64,000 nucleotides of DNA from Riemerella anatipestifer ATCC 11845 = DSM 15868 (GCF_000252855.1 NC_017045.1:2100088-2164087); one strand, 5' to 3'; shown: positions 35,902-46,684, counted from the first letter of the stretch. Translations and numbers: made by a program. The notes: generated from the sequence alone by a model not told the origin.

Positions 35902-36966
35902 ATGAGATATATTGGAAATAAAGAAAACTTACTAGATAAGATCTATCAAGTAATTCGTTCAAAACATATTCAAGGAAACTCCTTTTTTGATTTTTTTGCT
36001 GGAACAACAAGTGTAGGTAAATTTTTTAAGAAAATGGGGTATCAAGTGTACTCCTGTGATTTAATGTATTTTTCCTATGTTTTACAGCAAGCATATATTT
36101 CAAATAATCAGGAACTAAAGTTTGAAAAATTATTAACCTACTTAAATTTTCAGAGCGCCTCACTTTTTACCTCTCCTTTAAATACTATTTTGGAGTATTT
36201 GAATCATATTGAACCTATAGAAGGTTTTATTTCAAAAAATTATACTCCATTAGGTACTTCCCACCTACAAACTCCACGAATGTATTATTCAAATGAAAAC
36301 GGAAAAATAATAGATTCTGTTAGACAAAAAATTGAGACTTGGAAAACAGAGGGTTTGATAGACAAGAACGAATATTTTGTCTTACTAGCGTGCTTAATAG
36401 AGACAGTACCCTATTACGCAAACATTACGGGAGTTTACGCTGCTTTTAGAAAAAAATGGGATCCAAGGGCGACAAAAAAAATGATTTTAAGACCTATTGA
36501 ATTTATTGTGAACGACAAGGAAAACTTTGCTTATAATCAAAACTCTATTGAATTATTAGACCAAGTAGAGGCAGATATTTTTTATCTCGATCCGCCTTAC
36601 AATCAAAGACAATATGCCCCTAATTACCATTTATTAGAAACCATTGCAAAATATGATAATCCTACCATTAGAGGCGTAGCTGGATTAAGGGATTATCAAA
36701 ACCAAAAATCAAAATTTTGCAATGCTACTACTGCTGTTAAAGAACTTGAAATAATTGCTCAAAAGGGAAAGTATAAAACTTTGATATTAAGTTATAATAC
36801 GGAAGGAATAATGAAACAAGAAAGTATAATTGCTACATTAGAAAAATTTGGAAAAGTAGAACTTATAGAGTTTGAATATCTGCGATATAAAAGTAACAAT
36901 AACGGAGAAAGTAAAACAAAAAAATTTATTAAAGAACAATTATATATACTGCGAAAAAATGTCTAA
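35902..36966 (+). CDS. DNA adenine methyltransferase, D12 class (2)
   Basis: 354 residues. SAM-binding MRYIGNKENLLDKIY and FFDFFAGTTSVGKFF at the N-terminus and catalytic DPPY in FYLDPPYNQRQYAPNY near residue 230. It is clearly different from the upstream methylase, so it is not a simple duplication. The next gene begins inside its 3' end (8-nt overlap), which couples modification to restriction. Confidence 0.9.
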   Translation: MRYIGNKENLLDKIYQVIRSKHIQGNSFFDFFAGTTSVGKFFKKMGYQVYSCDLMYFSYVLQQAYISNNQELKFEKLLTYLNFQSASLFTSPLNTILEYLNHIEPIEGFISKNYTPLGTSHLQTPRMYYSNENGKIIDSVRQKIETWKTEGLIDKNEYFVLLACLIETVPYYANITGVYAAFRKKWDPRATKKMILRPIEFIVNDKENFAYNQNSIELLDQVEADIFYLDPPYNQRQYAPNYHLLETIAKYDNPTIRGVAGLRDYQNQKSKFCNATTAVKELEIIAQKGKYKTLILSYNTEGIMKQESIIATLEKFGKVELIEFEYLRYKSNNNGESKTKKFIKEQLYILRKNV

Positions 36967-38347
36967 AAATCTTTGGCTTTTAACAGAAGAACGACCTAAA
37001 AAAACGGTTTTGCAAACTATTTTTCAAAAGTTTGCAAAAGACCATAATTTTGCCGTTTTTGTTGATACTATTCGTATCCTTCCAATCCTAAAAGACAATA
37101 AGTTTACTTTTACTTACGAAGTAACGGGGTTTCGTTGTAACAAAGTTGATAAAGTTTATATAAAAACTGTTTCGGGAAACTCAAGCTTTACTGACTTTTT
37201 GATTTTTTATCAAAAGGACGAACCAACATTGGGAGATGAACCAATTTACGCAATAGAAGAAACTAAAACAGATGATAAGGAAAGTAGAAATACTGGAGTT
37301 TATCAACGATGTAGCAAGTTTGTATTTATTGAAAGCTATTATCCCAATACCAAAAAGATAATGCTTTACAATCTTCAGATTAGTCAAAAAGAAAAGCCAA
37401 CAGAAACCTATATTTTTGGTACAAGATTACTTTTAACCTTAGGTGTTGAAATTTTGGGAAAAGAACTTGATAGTAAATTATTTATTCCTTTCAGTTCTAT
37501 TGATGAAATTGTAGAAGCAAAATCAAAAATGAGAAAAGCACCTAAGGGAAATATTCCGATATTATTAACAAAGTCGAAAGATAAAATAGAAATTTCTGGG
37601 AGACTTTTTAAAAATAATAGACTCTCTCACGACCCCAATATAGGAGCTTTAAGTATCATTAGTGCTGTTTTGCGAAAATTAGGTTGGGTGAAAAATATCG
37701 TTATCACCCAACACGGTTTAGAACAAAAACATATTGGAAAAAGAAATAAATTTATACAAATCGCAAATAAAATAGGAATAGAGTTGGAGGGGTTGAAAAT
37801 CCCTAAGGTAGAAATGCATAAAGATTATTGGAAATACGACAAGGATGGGGAAAAGTTGGGGACAATTTTTATACATCTAGTCGTTGAAGAGTTTACACAA
37901 GGATATTCAATATTTGAAAATCACGCTGGCTCCGAAAAGGGGTATTTCTTCCCTCTAGATGGCACTCCTATTCCACTAGAGAAGTATAAAGATAGAGAGA
38001 AATATAAATCGGGCGACAAAAAACAAATCATAGAAATACCAGACCTTATTTTATTAGATTCAAATGAAAATGAAATAATAAATATTGAAGGTGAGAAGTA
38101 TGTAAATAGGGGTAATGGAATACAACAAATAAAAACTTTTGACTTTATAGAAAAAGCCTATATCAAGCCACACTATCCTAAATATAAAATTATTAGAACC
38201 GTTGTTCTTTTTGGGAGCGAAGAAACTTCTATTGTAGAAATAGAAGTAGGGTTTCTACTTAACAAAAACGGACAGTTAGTTTTAAGTGTAACATCTCCTA
38301 AATTATTTCAAAAAGCTATACAAAATCTATTAGATTTTTGGAATTAA
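36959..38347 (+). CDS. Probable type II (type IIS-like) restriction endonuclease
   Basis: 462 residues. The ATG at 36959 overlaps the methylase stop and starts MSKNLWLLTEERPKKTVL. A possible PD-(D/E)XK core lies near residues 90-115 (SFTDFLIFYQ ... IYAIEETKTDD), with EETK as the candidate E-x-K-like element. The C-terminal ~200 residues could be target recognition (no known family visible). The call rests mainly on context: two D12 methylases directly upstream and tight coupling. The recognition site cannot be read. Base composition is lower in GC than the flanking bio genes, consistent with transfer. Confidence 0.72.
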   Translation: MSKNLWLLTEERPKKTVLQTIFQKFAKDHNFAVFVDTIRILPILKDNKFTFTYEVTGFRCNKVDKVYIKTVSGNSSFTDFLIFYQKDEPTLGDEPIYAIEETKTDDKESRNTGVYQRCSKFVFIESYYPNTKKIMLYNLQISQKEKPTETYIFGTRLLLTLGVEILGKELDSKLFIPFSSIDEIVEAKSKMRKAPKGNIPILLTKSKDKIEISGRLFKNNRLSHDPNIGALSIISAVLRKLGWVKNIVITQHGLEQKHIGKRNKFIQIANKIGIELEGLKIPKVEMHKDYWKYDKDGEKLGTIFIHLVVEEFTQGYSIFENHAGSEKGYFFPLDGTPIPLEKYKDREKYKSGDKKQIIEIPDLILLDSNENEIINIEGEKYVNRGNGIQQIKTFDFIEKAYIKPHYPKYKIIRTVVLFGSEETSIVEIEVGFLLNKNGQLVLSVTSPKLFQKAIQNLLDFWN

Positions 38348-38369
38348 ATAAATATTACATCAACAAAAT

Positions 38370-38394
38370 AGGCTACTCATTTAACGAGTAGCCT
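38370..38394. terminator. Hairpin terminator between convergent genes
   Basis: AGGCTACTC pairs with GAGTAGCCT around ATTTAAC, followed by TAGTTTTA; it separates the endonuclease from the convergent HU-like gene. Confidence 0.75.
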
Positions 38395-38418
38395 TAGTTT
38401 TAAAATTAAAATACCTTG

Positions 38419-39138
38419 CTAGGCAATAACCACTGGATTGGGCAGTCGCTCCGTTCTTGGTTCTTTTAGTAAGACGGAACCCGTGCTGCTTTGCGTGGTA
38501 ATACTTAGCTCATAGTTACCCGCCTCCAAATCTGAAGGCACAAGAATAAGTAATCTTGACGGCTCGTTGATTACGATACTATCTTTAGCCAACTTGACCT
38601 CTTTTTGAGTGTCTAAGTTTTTAAAGACGATGCCGTTTTTAGGGTTGTCGCCGTCTATTTTAATATAAGTGCCTTTGATTTCCGCATTCTTGCCTTTGGT
38701 AAGGGTGCCATCTGCTTTACCAGTAGCTTTATCGGTGATGCTGAACACACTCATTGGGCTAGACTGCTCGCCGAGGATTTCCACTTTGGTATCGTTGGCA
38801 GCTTTTCTTAGGTCGGTACCTTGGTTCACATTTACATACACCGAGTGCTTTTCTTTATCCCAAGTTTTGTCGTAAAATACGCCCTTAATCGCAGGACGCA
38901 TATACACCAGCCCTGTATTTACGCTATACCCATTGAGTACCAACTCTGATGCTTTGCGGTTAAAACGAGTGATAATATCCACCGCCGTTTCGGTTTTTAT
39001 CTCCATACCCTCTTTTTTGAGGGCATCTATGATTTCTGTAATGCCAAGGCTTCCTGCCGAAAGAGGTACGGCTACAAAATCGTTAGGGTCGTCTTTCGTG
39101 AGTAGGTTAGGACGCAGCCACGCTTTTAAAGTATTCAT
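38419..39138 (-). CDS. HU-like / DUF4469 DNA-binding protein
   Basis: 239 residues. The N-terminal ~120 residues form a divergent HU-like domain (LGITEIIDALKKEGMEIKTE; ITRFNRKASELVLNGYSV). The C-terminal ~100 residues match the beta-sandwich DUF4469 domain (GTYIKIDGDNPKNGIVF ... LLILVPSDLEAGNYELSI). Such two-domain proteins occur widely in Bacteroidota; the role is unknown. It follows a secreted VGINT protein by 29 nt, the same order as at 4163-6343. Confidence 0.8.
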   Translation of the reverse strand: MNTLKAWLRPNLLTKDDPNDFVAVPLSAGSLGITEIIDALKKEGMEIKTETAVDIITRFNRKASELVLNGYSVNTGLVYMRPAIKGVFYDKTWDKEKHSVYVNVNQGTDLRKAANDTKVEILGEQSSPMSVFSITDKATGKADGTLTKGKNAEIKGTYIKIDGDNPKNGIVFKNLDTQKEVKLAKDSIVINEPSRLLILVPSDLEAGNYELSITTQSSTGSVLLKEPRTERLPNPVVIA

Positions 39139-39167
39139 AAGTCTTTTGTATTAAATGGTTAAATAAT

Positions 39168-39713
39168 TTAGAATGAAAGCCGATATTGGCTATCATCAAT
39201 GATATGGATAGGATAGCTATAGGTAGTGGTTGTAGTACCTTGTGGTTTAATATTTAGTATTGTCCCAGAAATTATAGTAGCTGGAGCTTCTCCCGCTAAA
39301 ATTTTATCTCCATCAACAAATCCTTTATAATACCAATGCGGAACAATTTGACCACTCCAATAAATCTCATTATAGCCACATTCTAAAGTTCCATAAAGCG
39401 AGAATATTATTTTCCCATAATTTGTGGAACTACAATTATAGGTTTTGTTAACTCTAATGGTTGTTCCCGCTGCTCCTGGTGATGGGGATACACTAAGAGC
39501 TGATACATCCGTGGTATTAAGAACGTTATTACCACCTAAAGTTACCACTTTTGTTGGGGAGGGGTTGTTTTGCAGAGTTCTTACTCGTACATTCCCATTC
39601 ACATCTAGTGTGGCTTCTGGGTTAGAAGTGTTGATGCCTACCTGCCCATAGGTAGTTGAAAGTCCGAAGCCTAGAAATAGAAAGGCTAATGCATTTAGTC
39701 TTGCTGTCTTCAT
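39168..39713 (-). CDS. Secreted VGINT-type surface protein (short paralogue)
   Basis: 181 residues from the ATG that gives a signal peptide (LNALAFLFLGFGLSTTYGQ). VGINTSNPEATLDVNGNVRV follows, then a compact domain with paired cysteines (NCSSTNYGKIIF, LECGYNEIYWSG). The frame is open for another 176 codons upstream through the leader; the start is set here by the signal peptide and the match to the paralogue at 4580-6343. It is probably an exported surface protein. Its leader holds the (TG)39 tract, so expression may switch. Confidence 0.75.
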   Translation of the reverse strand: MKTARLNALAFLFLGFGLSTTYGQVGINTSNPEATLDVNGNVRVRTLQNNPSPTKVVTLGGNNVLNTTDVSALSVSPSPGAAGTTIRVNKTYNCSSTNYGKIIFSLYGTLECGYNEIYWSGQIVPHWYYKGFVDGDKILAGEAPATIISGTILNIKPQGTTTTTYSYPIHIIDDSQYRLSF

Positions 39714-40241
<528 letters not shown>

Positions 40242-40289
40242 GTTTTTTTTGGATAAATTAGAAATTCTAGGTGTTTTTTAGAACTAAAA

Positions 40290-40320
40290 AAGGTCGTTTA
40301 AAACAAGTTTAAACGACCTT
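40290..40320 (-). terminator. Terminator after the RNA methyltransferase gene
   Basis: AAGGTCGTTTAAA pairs perfectly with TTTAAACGACCTT around ACAAG; on the minus strand a T-rich run follows. Confidence 0.8.
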
Positions 40321-40334
40321 ATAATGTTTTGTTG

Positions 40335-41543
40335 TTAATCTTCCAATCTTTCTATAAGCGCCATATAAAAGCCGTCGTAGCCCTCGCTAGGGAGGAGGCT
40401 TTGGTCTTTGATAAGTCTAAAGTTAGGGTTTGTAGCCAAGAATGTGTTTACCTGATTTTGGTTTTCTGAGGGTAGGATAGAGCAGGTAGCATACACCATC
40501 TTGCCTCCTTTTTTTAGGATTTTAGAATAATCTTGGAGAATTTGTTGCTGCTCTGTCTTTATTCTTTCTATAAAATCGGCATCTATTTTCCATTTAGAAT
40601 CGGGGTTTCTTTTTAGAACGCCCAATCCAGAACAAGGTACATCTAGCAAGAGGCGGTCGGCTTTCTCGTGTAGCCTTTTAATAACTTTGTTGTCTTCTAT
40701 AAATCTAGTTTCTATGTTGTGGGCTCCCGCTCTTTTAGCTCGGCGTTTTAGTTCGGCGAGTTTCCACTCAAAAATATCTAAAGCAATAATTTGCCCTTTG
40801 TTTTTCATCAGTGCAGCGATGTGAAGCGTCTTGCCACCTGCACCTGCACAAGCATCTACCACTCTCATACCTTCTTTAACTTCTAAGAAATGAGCAATTT
40901 TTTGTGACCCTGCATCTTGTACTTCAAACAATCCATCTTTAAAGGCAGAGGTAAGGAAAACATTTTTCTTTTCCTTTAGTTCTATGGCTTCTGGGTAGTT
41001 TTTGAGGCTGTGGCATTCTACACCCTCGTCGTTTAAGTCTGCTACCAACTCCTTTGGCGTTGTTTTGAGAGTATTGGCTCTTAGTACGGTAGCCGCTTGT
41101 TGGTTAAGGGCTGTCATCTCTTTTTCCCACGCTTCGCCGAGTTCTTTTTCTAGTGTTTCCGCGAGCCATTCAGGGATAGAATGTTCTATGGCTTTGGTAG
41201 GAACGGTGTTTTTTTTCAGTTTGGTGATGATGTCGGCTATTTTAATTCCGTCAAATTCTTCAAACTTTTTATAATGCGTTTCGCTCCAAAGCAGATAGGC
41301 GAGGACAAGTCTGTAGATATTGTTGGGCTTTACGCCTTCGCCCATATAGTATTCTAGGCGTTTTTTCCAACGGATAATGTTATAAAATATCTCTGAAACC
41401 ACCGCTCTGTCTTGGCTTCCCCATTTTTTGTTGGCTTTTAGCAGTCGTTCTATGACTTTGTCGGCGTATTTGTTTTTCTCAAAAAAGGTTTCTCTAAGTG
41501 CGTCGTGTATGCCAATAAGTAGGTTGCGGTGTATGAGTTGCAT
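40335..41543 (-). CDS. RsmB/NOP-family RNA cytosine-C5 methyltransferase
   Basis: 402 residues from the ATG of MQLIHRNLLIGIHDALRE; an upstream start is possible but less natural. The N-terminal NusB-like RNA-binding domain covers about residues 1-140. The Rossmann domain has VVDACAGAGGKTLHIAA, the general motif-IV cysteine in LLDVPCSGLGVLKRNP, and the catalytic cysteine in YATCSILPSENQNQ. It is predicted to methylate a cytosine of 16S rRNA, as RsmB does; the exact base is inferred. Confidence 0.9.
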   Translation of the reverse strand: MQLIHRNLLIGIHDALRETFFEKNKYADKVIERLLKANKKWGSQDRAVVSEIFYNIIRWKKRLEYYMGEGVKPNNIYRLVLAYLLWSETHYKKFEEFDGIKIADIITKLKKNTVPTKAIEHSIPEWLAETLEKELGEAWEKEMTALNQQAATVLRANTLKTTPKELVADLNDEGVECHSLKNYPEAIELKEKKNVFLTSAFKDGLFEVQDAGSQKIAHFLEVKEGMRVVDACAGAGGKTLHIAALMKNKGQIIALDIFEWKLAELKRRAKRAGAHNIETRFIEDNKVIKRLHEKADRLLLDVPCSGLGVLKRNPDSKWKIDADFIERIKTEQQQILQDYSKILKKGGKMVYATCSILPSENQNQVNTFLATNPNFRLIKDQSLLPSEGYDGFYMALIERLED

Positions 41544-41723
41544 AAGTGTTTTTATTGTTTTTAATTCTAAAATGAACGGAAGTAAATCAATACTCATAAT
41601 AAAGGTATTGACTTATCCTCTGCAAAAGTACTAAAATGAAACCATAACTCCATACAGAAACGGATATTAAAGCGTAAAGGATAGAGGCGGTATCCTTTTT
41701 TGAGGAGGAACGACGAAAAAAAA

Positions 41724-41800
41724 GATAAAGCCGAAAGCCCGACCCGAGCGGTAGGGAATGCTTCGGCGAGGGGTACGCCCTAATTATTGGGAGCAAAAGG
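41724..41800. ncRNA. GC-rich structured stretch, unassigned
   Basis: A compact GC-rich segment in an otherwise AT-rich gap (41544-41864). It can form GCCGAA/TTCGGC with inner GAGC/GCTT pairing, and a CCGACCC/GGGTACG helix. No ORF fits it. It could be a small RNA or a dispersed repeat; strand and identity are not decided. Confidence 0.35.
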
Positions 41801-41823
41801 GTGGGGGTTTGTTTTCTCTTTTT

Positions 41824-41831
41824 TATCTTTG
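41824..41831 (+). promoter_or_regulatory. -7 box of the CCA-adding enzyme gene
   Basis: TATCTTTG fits TAnnTTTG and lies 33 nt before the ATG. Confidence 0.5.
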
Positions 41832-41864
41832 CAGGGTTAAATAGCTAGTGGGGTCTTAGAATTT

Positions 41865-43295
41865 ATGGAAAAATATATCAATCTTAATCAGAATAGAAAT
41901 CTTAAACTGTTTAAAACTATCTCTAAAGTAGCGGAGGAGAGAGGGCAGACGGCGTACATTGTGGGAGGCTATGTGAGGGATTTGCTTATGAAACGACAAG
42001 TGCCTACGGATATAGATTTTGTAACGGAGCAAAGTGGGATAGAGTTGGCACAAGCGGTGGCAAGGGAGCTGGATTCTAATCTGAAAGTATCGGTATTCAA
42101 GACCTATGGGACTGCTATGATAAAGTGGAAAGGGCTAGAATTGGAGTTTGTAGGTGCGAGAAAAGAAAGCTACTCGGAAGATAGCCGAAAGCCTGCTGTG
42201 GAACAAGGTAGTCTAGAAGATGACCAAAAACGCCGTGATTTTACCATCAATGCGATGGCAATCTCTTTAGGAAAAGAAGACTTTGGGCGTTTGGTGGACC
42301 CTTTTGGTGGAGTACAGGATTTGGAGTCAAAAATTCTGAAAACTCCGCTAGAGCCTCTGCAAACTTATTCTGATGACCCTCTTAGAATGATGAGAGCGAT
42401 TAGATTTGCTTCTACGCTTAATTTTAAGGTGGAACAAAATTCTCTAGATGCGATAAAACAGGAAGCCGACAGGATAAAGATAGTCTCAATGGAGCGTATT
42501 ATGGTAGAGTTTAATAAAATAATGCTTTCCGAAAAACCATCTATAGGCTTGAAACTCTTGGACGATACGGGACTTTTAGAGAAGATTATTCCCGAACTTA
42601 CCGCCCTTAAAGGTATAGAAGAAATAGAAGGACAAACGCATAAAGATAATTTTTACCATACACTAGAAGTAGTAGATAACATCTCTAAACATACGGATAA
42701 ACTTTGGTTGCGATGGTCGGCACTATTACACGATATAGGGAAAGCACCTACCAAGAAATTTGTAGATGGTATTGGTTGGACTTTTCACGGACACGAGTTT
42801 TTAGGTTCTAAAATGGCTAAACCTCTTTTTCAACGATTGAAGTTGCCTCTAGGAGCAGACTTAAAGTATGTGCAGAAAATGGTAAAACTTTCATCTAGAC
42901 CTATTGCTTTGGTAACAGATGATACTTCTGATGCAGCTCTTAGACGCTTGTTGTTTGATGCAGGGGAAGATTTGGAAGACTTGTTCACGCTATGTAAGGC
43001 TGATATTACCACCAAAAATACCAAAAAACAAGAACGCTTTAGAAAGAACTTTGAGTATGTTGCTCAAAAAATAAAAGAGGTGGAGGAGAAAGACCAAATA
43101 AGAAATTTCCAGCCGCCTATTTCTGGGGAGGAAATAATGGCTTTGTTTCAACTAAAACCAGGCAGAGAAATTGGGATTTTAAAGGAAAAAGTAAAAGAAG
43201 CAATTTTGGAAGGTGAAATTTCTAACACTCCCGAAGAAGCAAAGGACTTCGTGATAAAAGAAGCGGAAAAAATAGGATTGAAACTTAGTGTTTAA
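41865..43295 (+). CDS. cca: CCA tRNA nucleotidyltransferase with HD domain
   Basis: 476-residue class-II nucleotidyltransferase that builds or repairs the CCA end of tRNA. The catalytic head is YIVGGYVRDLLMKR then DIDFVTEQ (metal-binding DxD at about residue 48). RRDFTINAMAISL and the neck RMMRAIRFAS follow. The C-terminal half has an HD-type motif (WSALLHDIGKAPTKKF), seen in members that also act as phosphohydrolases. Confidence 0.93.
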   Translation: MEKYINLNQNRNLKLFKTISKVAEERGQTAYIVGGYVRDLLMKRQVPTDIDFVTEQSGIELAQAVARELDSNLKVSVFKTYGTAMIKWKGLELEFVGARKESYSEDSRKPAVEQGSLEDDQKRRDFTINAMAISLGKEDFGRLVDPFGGVQDLESKILKTPLEPLQTYSDDPLRMMRAIRFASTLNFKVEQNSLDAIKQEADRIKIVSMERIMVEFNKIMLSEKPSIGLKLLDDTGLLEKIIPELTALKGIEEIEGQTHKDNFYHTLEVVDNISKHTDKLWLRWSALLHDIGKAPTKKFVDGIGWTFHGHEFLGSKMAKPLFQRLKLPLGADLKYVQKMVKLSSRPIALVTDDTSDAALRRLLFDAGEDLEDLFTLCKADITTKNTKKQERFRKNFEYVAQKIKEVEEKDQIRNFQPPISGEEIMALFQLKPGREIGILKEKVKEAILEGEISNTPEEAKDFVIKEAEKIGLKLSV

Positions 43296-43305
43296 GATGA
43301 TAATA

Positions 43306-43336
43306 AAAAAAGCAGAGCCATTGGCTCTGCTTTTTT
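43306..43336. terminator. Bidirectional terminator
   Basis: AAAAAAGCAGAGCCA pairs perfectly with TGGCTCTGCTTTTTT; it lies between cca and the convergent aconitase gene. Confidence 0.88.
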
Positions 43337-43353
43337 ACTATACAGATTATAAA

Positions 43354-45621
43354 TTATTTCTGTTGCTGTTGTTTGATTAAGTTCAATGCAGAACCAGCTC
43401 TAAACCAACCTATCTGTCCATCGTTGTAAGTGTGGTTAGCTAAGATAGTATCTTTAGAACCATCAGTGTGTACTAACTCAATAGTAACAGGCTTACCAGG
43501 AGCAAATTCAGCTAAATCTACAAAGTTGAAAGTATCTCCTTCTTTGATTTTATCATAATCAGCTTCGTTTGCAAAAGTAAGAGCTAACATACCTTGTTTT
43601 TTAAGGTTAGTTTCGTGGATACGAGCGAAAGATTTTACTAGAACCGCCATAGCTCCTAGATGTCTAGGTTGCATTGCAGCGTGCTCACGAGAAGAGCCTT
43701 CACCATAGTTGTTGTCCCCAACGATAACCGTTTTAATACCAGCAGCCTTGTAAGCTCTCGCAGATGCAGGAACTTCCATATATTCGCCAGTAAGTTCGTT
43801 TTTAACTTTGTTGGTTTCCATATTGAACGCGTTTACAGCACCAATAAGAGTGTTGTTAGCAATATTATCTAAGTGTCCTCTGTATTTTAACCAAGGTCCA
43901 GCCATAGAAATGTGGTCTGTAGTACACTTACCAAAGGCTTTAATTAACAATCTAGCTCCCATTACATTTTCTCCGTTCCAAGCAGGGAAAGCGTCTAGTA
44001 ATTGTAGTCTGTCAGATTCTGGAGCTACTTTTACTTGAACTTGTGAACCATCTTCAGCTGGAGCAATATAGCCTGCGTCTTCAACATCAAATCCTCTTGG
44101 AGGAAGTTCAAACCCTTGAGGTTCGTCTAGTAAAACTTCTTCTCCGTTTTGGTTAGTTAATTTATCTTTTCTAGGGTCAAAAGTTAAATCTCCTGCAATA
44201 GCTAACGCTGTTACTAATTCTGGAGAAGCTACGAAAGCATAAGTGTTAGGGTTACCATCTGCTCTCTTAGAGAAGTTTCTGTTGAACGAGTGTACAATTG
44301 TATTTTTTTCTTGTTTTTCAGCACCTTCTCTAGCCCATTGTCCAATACAAGGTCCACAAGCGTTAGCAAATACTTTACCTCCGATTTTATCAAAAGTATC
44401 TAAATAGCCATCTCTTTCTACAGTAAACCTTACTTGTTCAGAACCTGGTGTAATAGTGTATTCTGCAGCTACTTTTAAGTTTTTCTCTTGAGCTTGTTTC
44501 GCTACGGAAGCGGCACGAGAAATATCTTCGTAAGAAGAGTTGGTACAAGAACCAATTAATCCTACTTCAACTTTAGTAGGCCAACCGTTTTTCTCTGCTT
44601 CCTCTTTCATTTTTGAAATAGGTGTTGCAATATCTGGAGAGAAAGGACCGTTCAAGTGTGGTTCTAATTCAGAAAGGTTGATTTCAATAACTTGGTCGTA
44701 ATATTTTTCAGGATTAGTGTAAACCTCTTCATCTGCACGAAGTACATTTTTGATAGCGTCGGCAGCTTCAGCTAAATCTGCTCTACCTGTAGAACGAAGA
44801 TACTCGCCCATATTATTATCGTAAGCAAAAATAGAAGTGGTAGCACCTATCTCTGCACCCATATTACAGATAGTACCTTTACCTGTACAAGATAAAGCTT
44901 CTGCACCTTCGCCAAAGTATTCTACAATAGCACCAGTGCCTCCTTTTACAGTAAGGATACCTGCTACTTTTAGAATAACATCTTTAGCAGAAGTCCAACC
45001 GTTAAGTTTACCTGTAAGTTTGATACCAATCATTTTTGGGAATTTAAGTTCCCACGGCATTCCTGCCATTACATCTACAGCATCGGCACCACCTACACCT
45101 ATGGCTACCATACCCAAACCACCAGCATTAGGCGTGTGAGAGTCGGTACCAATCATCATACCACCAGGGAATGCGTAATTTTCCAATACTACTTGATGGA
45201 TAATCCCAGCTCCTGGTTTCCAGAATCCAATACCATATTTGTTAGATACCGATTGAAGGAATTGATAAACTTCGTTATTTTTATTTTCAGCTTCTTGTAA
45301 ATCTTTATCTGCTCCTACACGAGCCTGTATAAGGTGGTCTGCGTGTACTGTAGAAGGTACAGCCACTTTAGCCTTACCTGCTTGCATAAACTGTAAAAGA
45401 GCCATCTGTGCCGTAGCATCTTGCATTGCTACTCTATCTGGAGCAAAGTCTACATAAGATTCTCCTCTCTTGAAAGCTTCTGGCTTCTGTTCAGAGAAAA
45501 GGTGAGCACAAAGGATTTTTTCAGAATAGGTAAGAGGTCTTCCCATAAACTCTCTCGCAGCGTTTACTCTGTTCTCAAAATCAGAGTAAACTTTCTTAAT
45601 CATATCAAAGTCAAAAGTCAT
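43354..45621 (-). CDS. Aconitate hydratase
   Basis: 755-residue 4Fe-4S enzyme of the TCA cycle interconverting citrate and isocitrate, of the mitochondrial-like type. Cluster cysteines are in [13 protein letters not shown] and [11 protein letters not shown]. Substrate-binding residues lie in [14 protein letters not shown] and in the swivel domain [15 protein letters not shown]. The ATG giving [12 protein letters not shown] is preferred over a TTG ten codons upstream, as it matches the usual family start. Confidence 0.96.
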   Translation of the reverse strand: MTFDFDMIKKVYSDFENRVNAAREFMGRPLTYSEKILCAHLFSEQKPEAFKRGESYVDFAPDRVAMQDATAQMALLQFMQAGKAKVAVPSTVHADHLIQARVGADKDLQEAENKNNEVYQFLQSVSNKYGIGFWKPGAGIIHQVVLENYAFPGGMMIGTDSHTPNAGGLGMVAIGVGGADAVDVMAGMPWELKFPKMIGIKLTGKLNGWTSAKDVILKVAGILTVKGGTGAIVEYFGEGAEALSCTGKGTICNMGAEIGATTSIFAYDNNMGEYLRSTGRADLAEAADAIKNVLRADEEVYTNPEKYYDQVIEINLSELEPHLNGPFSPDIATPISKMKEEAEKNGWPTKVEVGLIGSCTNSSYEDISRAASVAKQAQEKNLKVAAEYTITPGSEQVRFTVERDGYLDTFDKIGGKVFANACGPCIGQWAREGAEKQEKNTIVHSFNRNFSKRADGNPNTYAFVASPELVTALAIAGDLTFDPRKDKLTNQNGEEVLLDEPQGFELPPRGFDVEDAGYIAPAEDGSQVQVKVAPESDRLQLLDAFPAWNGENVMGARLLIKAFGKCTTDHISMAGPWLKYRGHLDNIANNTLIGAVNAFNMETNKVKNELTGEYMEVPASARAYKAAGIKTVIVGDNNYGEGSSREHAAMQPRHLGAMAVLVKSFARIHETNLKKQGMLALTFANEADYDKIKEGDTFNFVDLAEFAPGKPVTIELVHTDGSKDTILANHTYNDGQIGWFRAGSALNLIKQQQQK

Positions 45622-45741
45622 ATTATTAAATGATTTATTTTTCGTATTCAAAATTTAGTATCCACAAAAATACGAATTTTACACGGAATAGCTGTTTTTA
45701 ATGAGTTTAGATTGATTATAAATAAGGGAATGAAAGTAGGA

Positions 45742-46602
45742 TTACTCTATCCAATCCTGCTCTATGAAACTATTTTCTCGTTTCATCTTTTCTTTAGCAC
45801 TTTTTTCCATCTTTTTGATGAGTTCGCTTTGAGAAACCTCTTTTCCGTTGATAGAGGCTTTTAACACTACATTACTTCCCATCATTCTAAAAGATTTAGC
45901 AGGGTCTGAACGGTTTTCCTGAAATGCTTTCTTGAATTGTTTCCTGTCTATTTTAACTAAATTTATTAGTTTGTCGGTAAGGTTCACTTCTTGAGTATTG
46001 TTTATTTTTTGGCTACCAATGAGTTCAAATGAAAACATTTTTTGGTGGTCTTCCATTTTTACAATTAACCCTGGTAGACCGTGAAACTTGTATGGTCCGT
46101 CTGGAATAGGAATATCTGTAGTGAACCACGCTGTCCATTTTCTACCTGCAAATTCAGTGGTGGCTTTTTGAACTTTCCAATTTTTAAAGGTTTCATGTTC
46201 TGGAACGATTTTCCATTGCATTTTTCTTTCGTCGCGTACGGCATAATCATCAAAACCTATTTTGGTATAAAGTTCTACTTCATAATTAGGATAAGTTTTT
46301 AGTATCCAATCTTTAACCTTGGCTCTTTTCATATTTTTTAGATGACTAAGGTTAATGTTACCAGAAGAAATTTGACTTTGTTTTTTAATTTCTTGATTGA
46401 TTATAGAATCGTTTTCTTGTTTTATTTTGCTGTAGAATACCGATTTTTCCTTATAAACATCTAAATTCATAATTTCTGAAATTAGAGAGTCTTTTTTAGT
46501 AGAATCTACAGCAAATTTGTACTCATAAGTGAATCTTTGGTTTTGACCTAAAACCCAATTCATCATAAACAAACAAATGGTTGATAGAATAAATTGTTTC
46601 AT
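45742..46602 (-). CDS. GLPGLI family protein (chromosomal copy)
   Basis: 286-residue secreted protein. The signal peptide starts at MKQFILSTICLFMMNW, ending at LGQ. It carries the defining motif DGPYKFHGLPGLIVKMED near residue 185, preceded by GRKWTAWFTTDIPI. GLPGLI proteins are Bacteroidota-specific and usually exported; their function is unknown. A related but distinct GLPGLI protein is cargo of a cassette about 3 kb away (49044-49892). Confidence 0.88.
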   Translation of the reverse strand: MKQFILSTICLFMMNWVLGQNQRFTYEYKFAVDSTKKDSLISEIMNLDVYKEKSVFYSKIKQENDSIINQEIKKQSQISSGNINLSHLKNMKRAKVKDWILKTYPNYEVELYTKIGFDDYAVRDERKMQWKIVPEHETFKNWKVQKATTEFAGRKWTAWFTTDIPIPDGPYKFHGLPGLIVKMEDHQKMFSFELIGSQKINNTQEVNLTDKLINLVKIDRKQFKKAFQENRSDPAKSFRMMGSNVVLKASINGKEVSQSELIKKMEKSAKEKMKRENSFIEQDWIE

Positions 46603-46684
46603 AATTAAATATTTTTTTGTTAAAAGTAGAAAAAAATACTTAACATCAAACATCAGGTTGGTGTTAAAAAAAGTTAAATAAAAA

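Noticed and set aside
41587..41796. Small minus-strand ORF over the GC-rich stretch
   Set aside because: It has no start context and no recognisable product, and its span is better explained as structured DNA or RNA.
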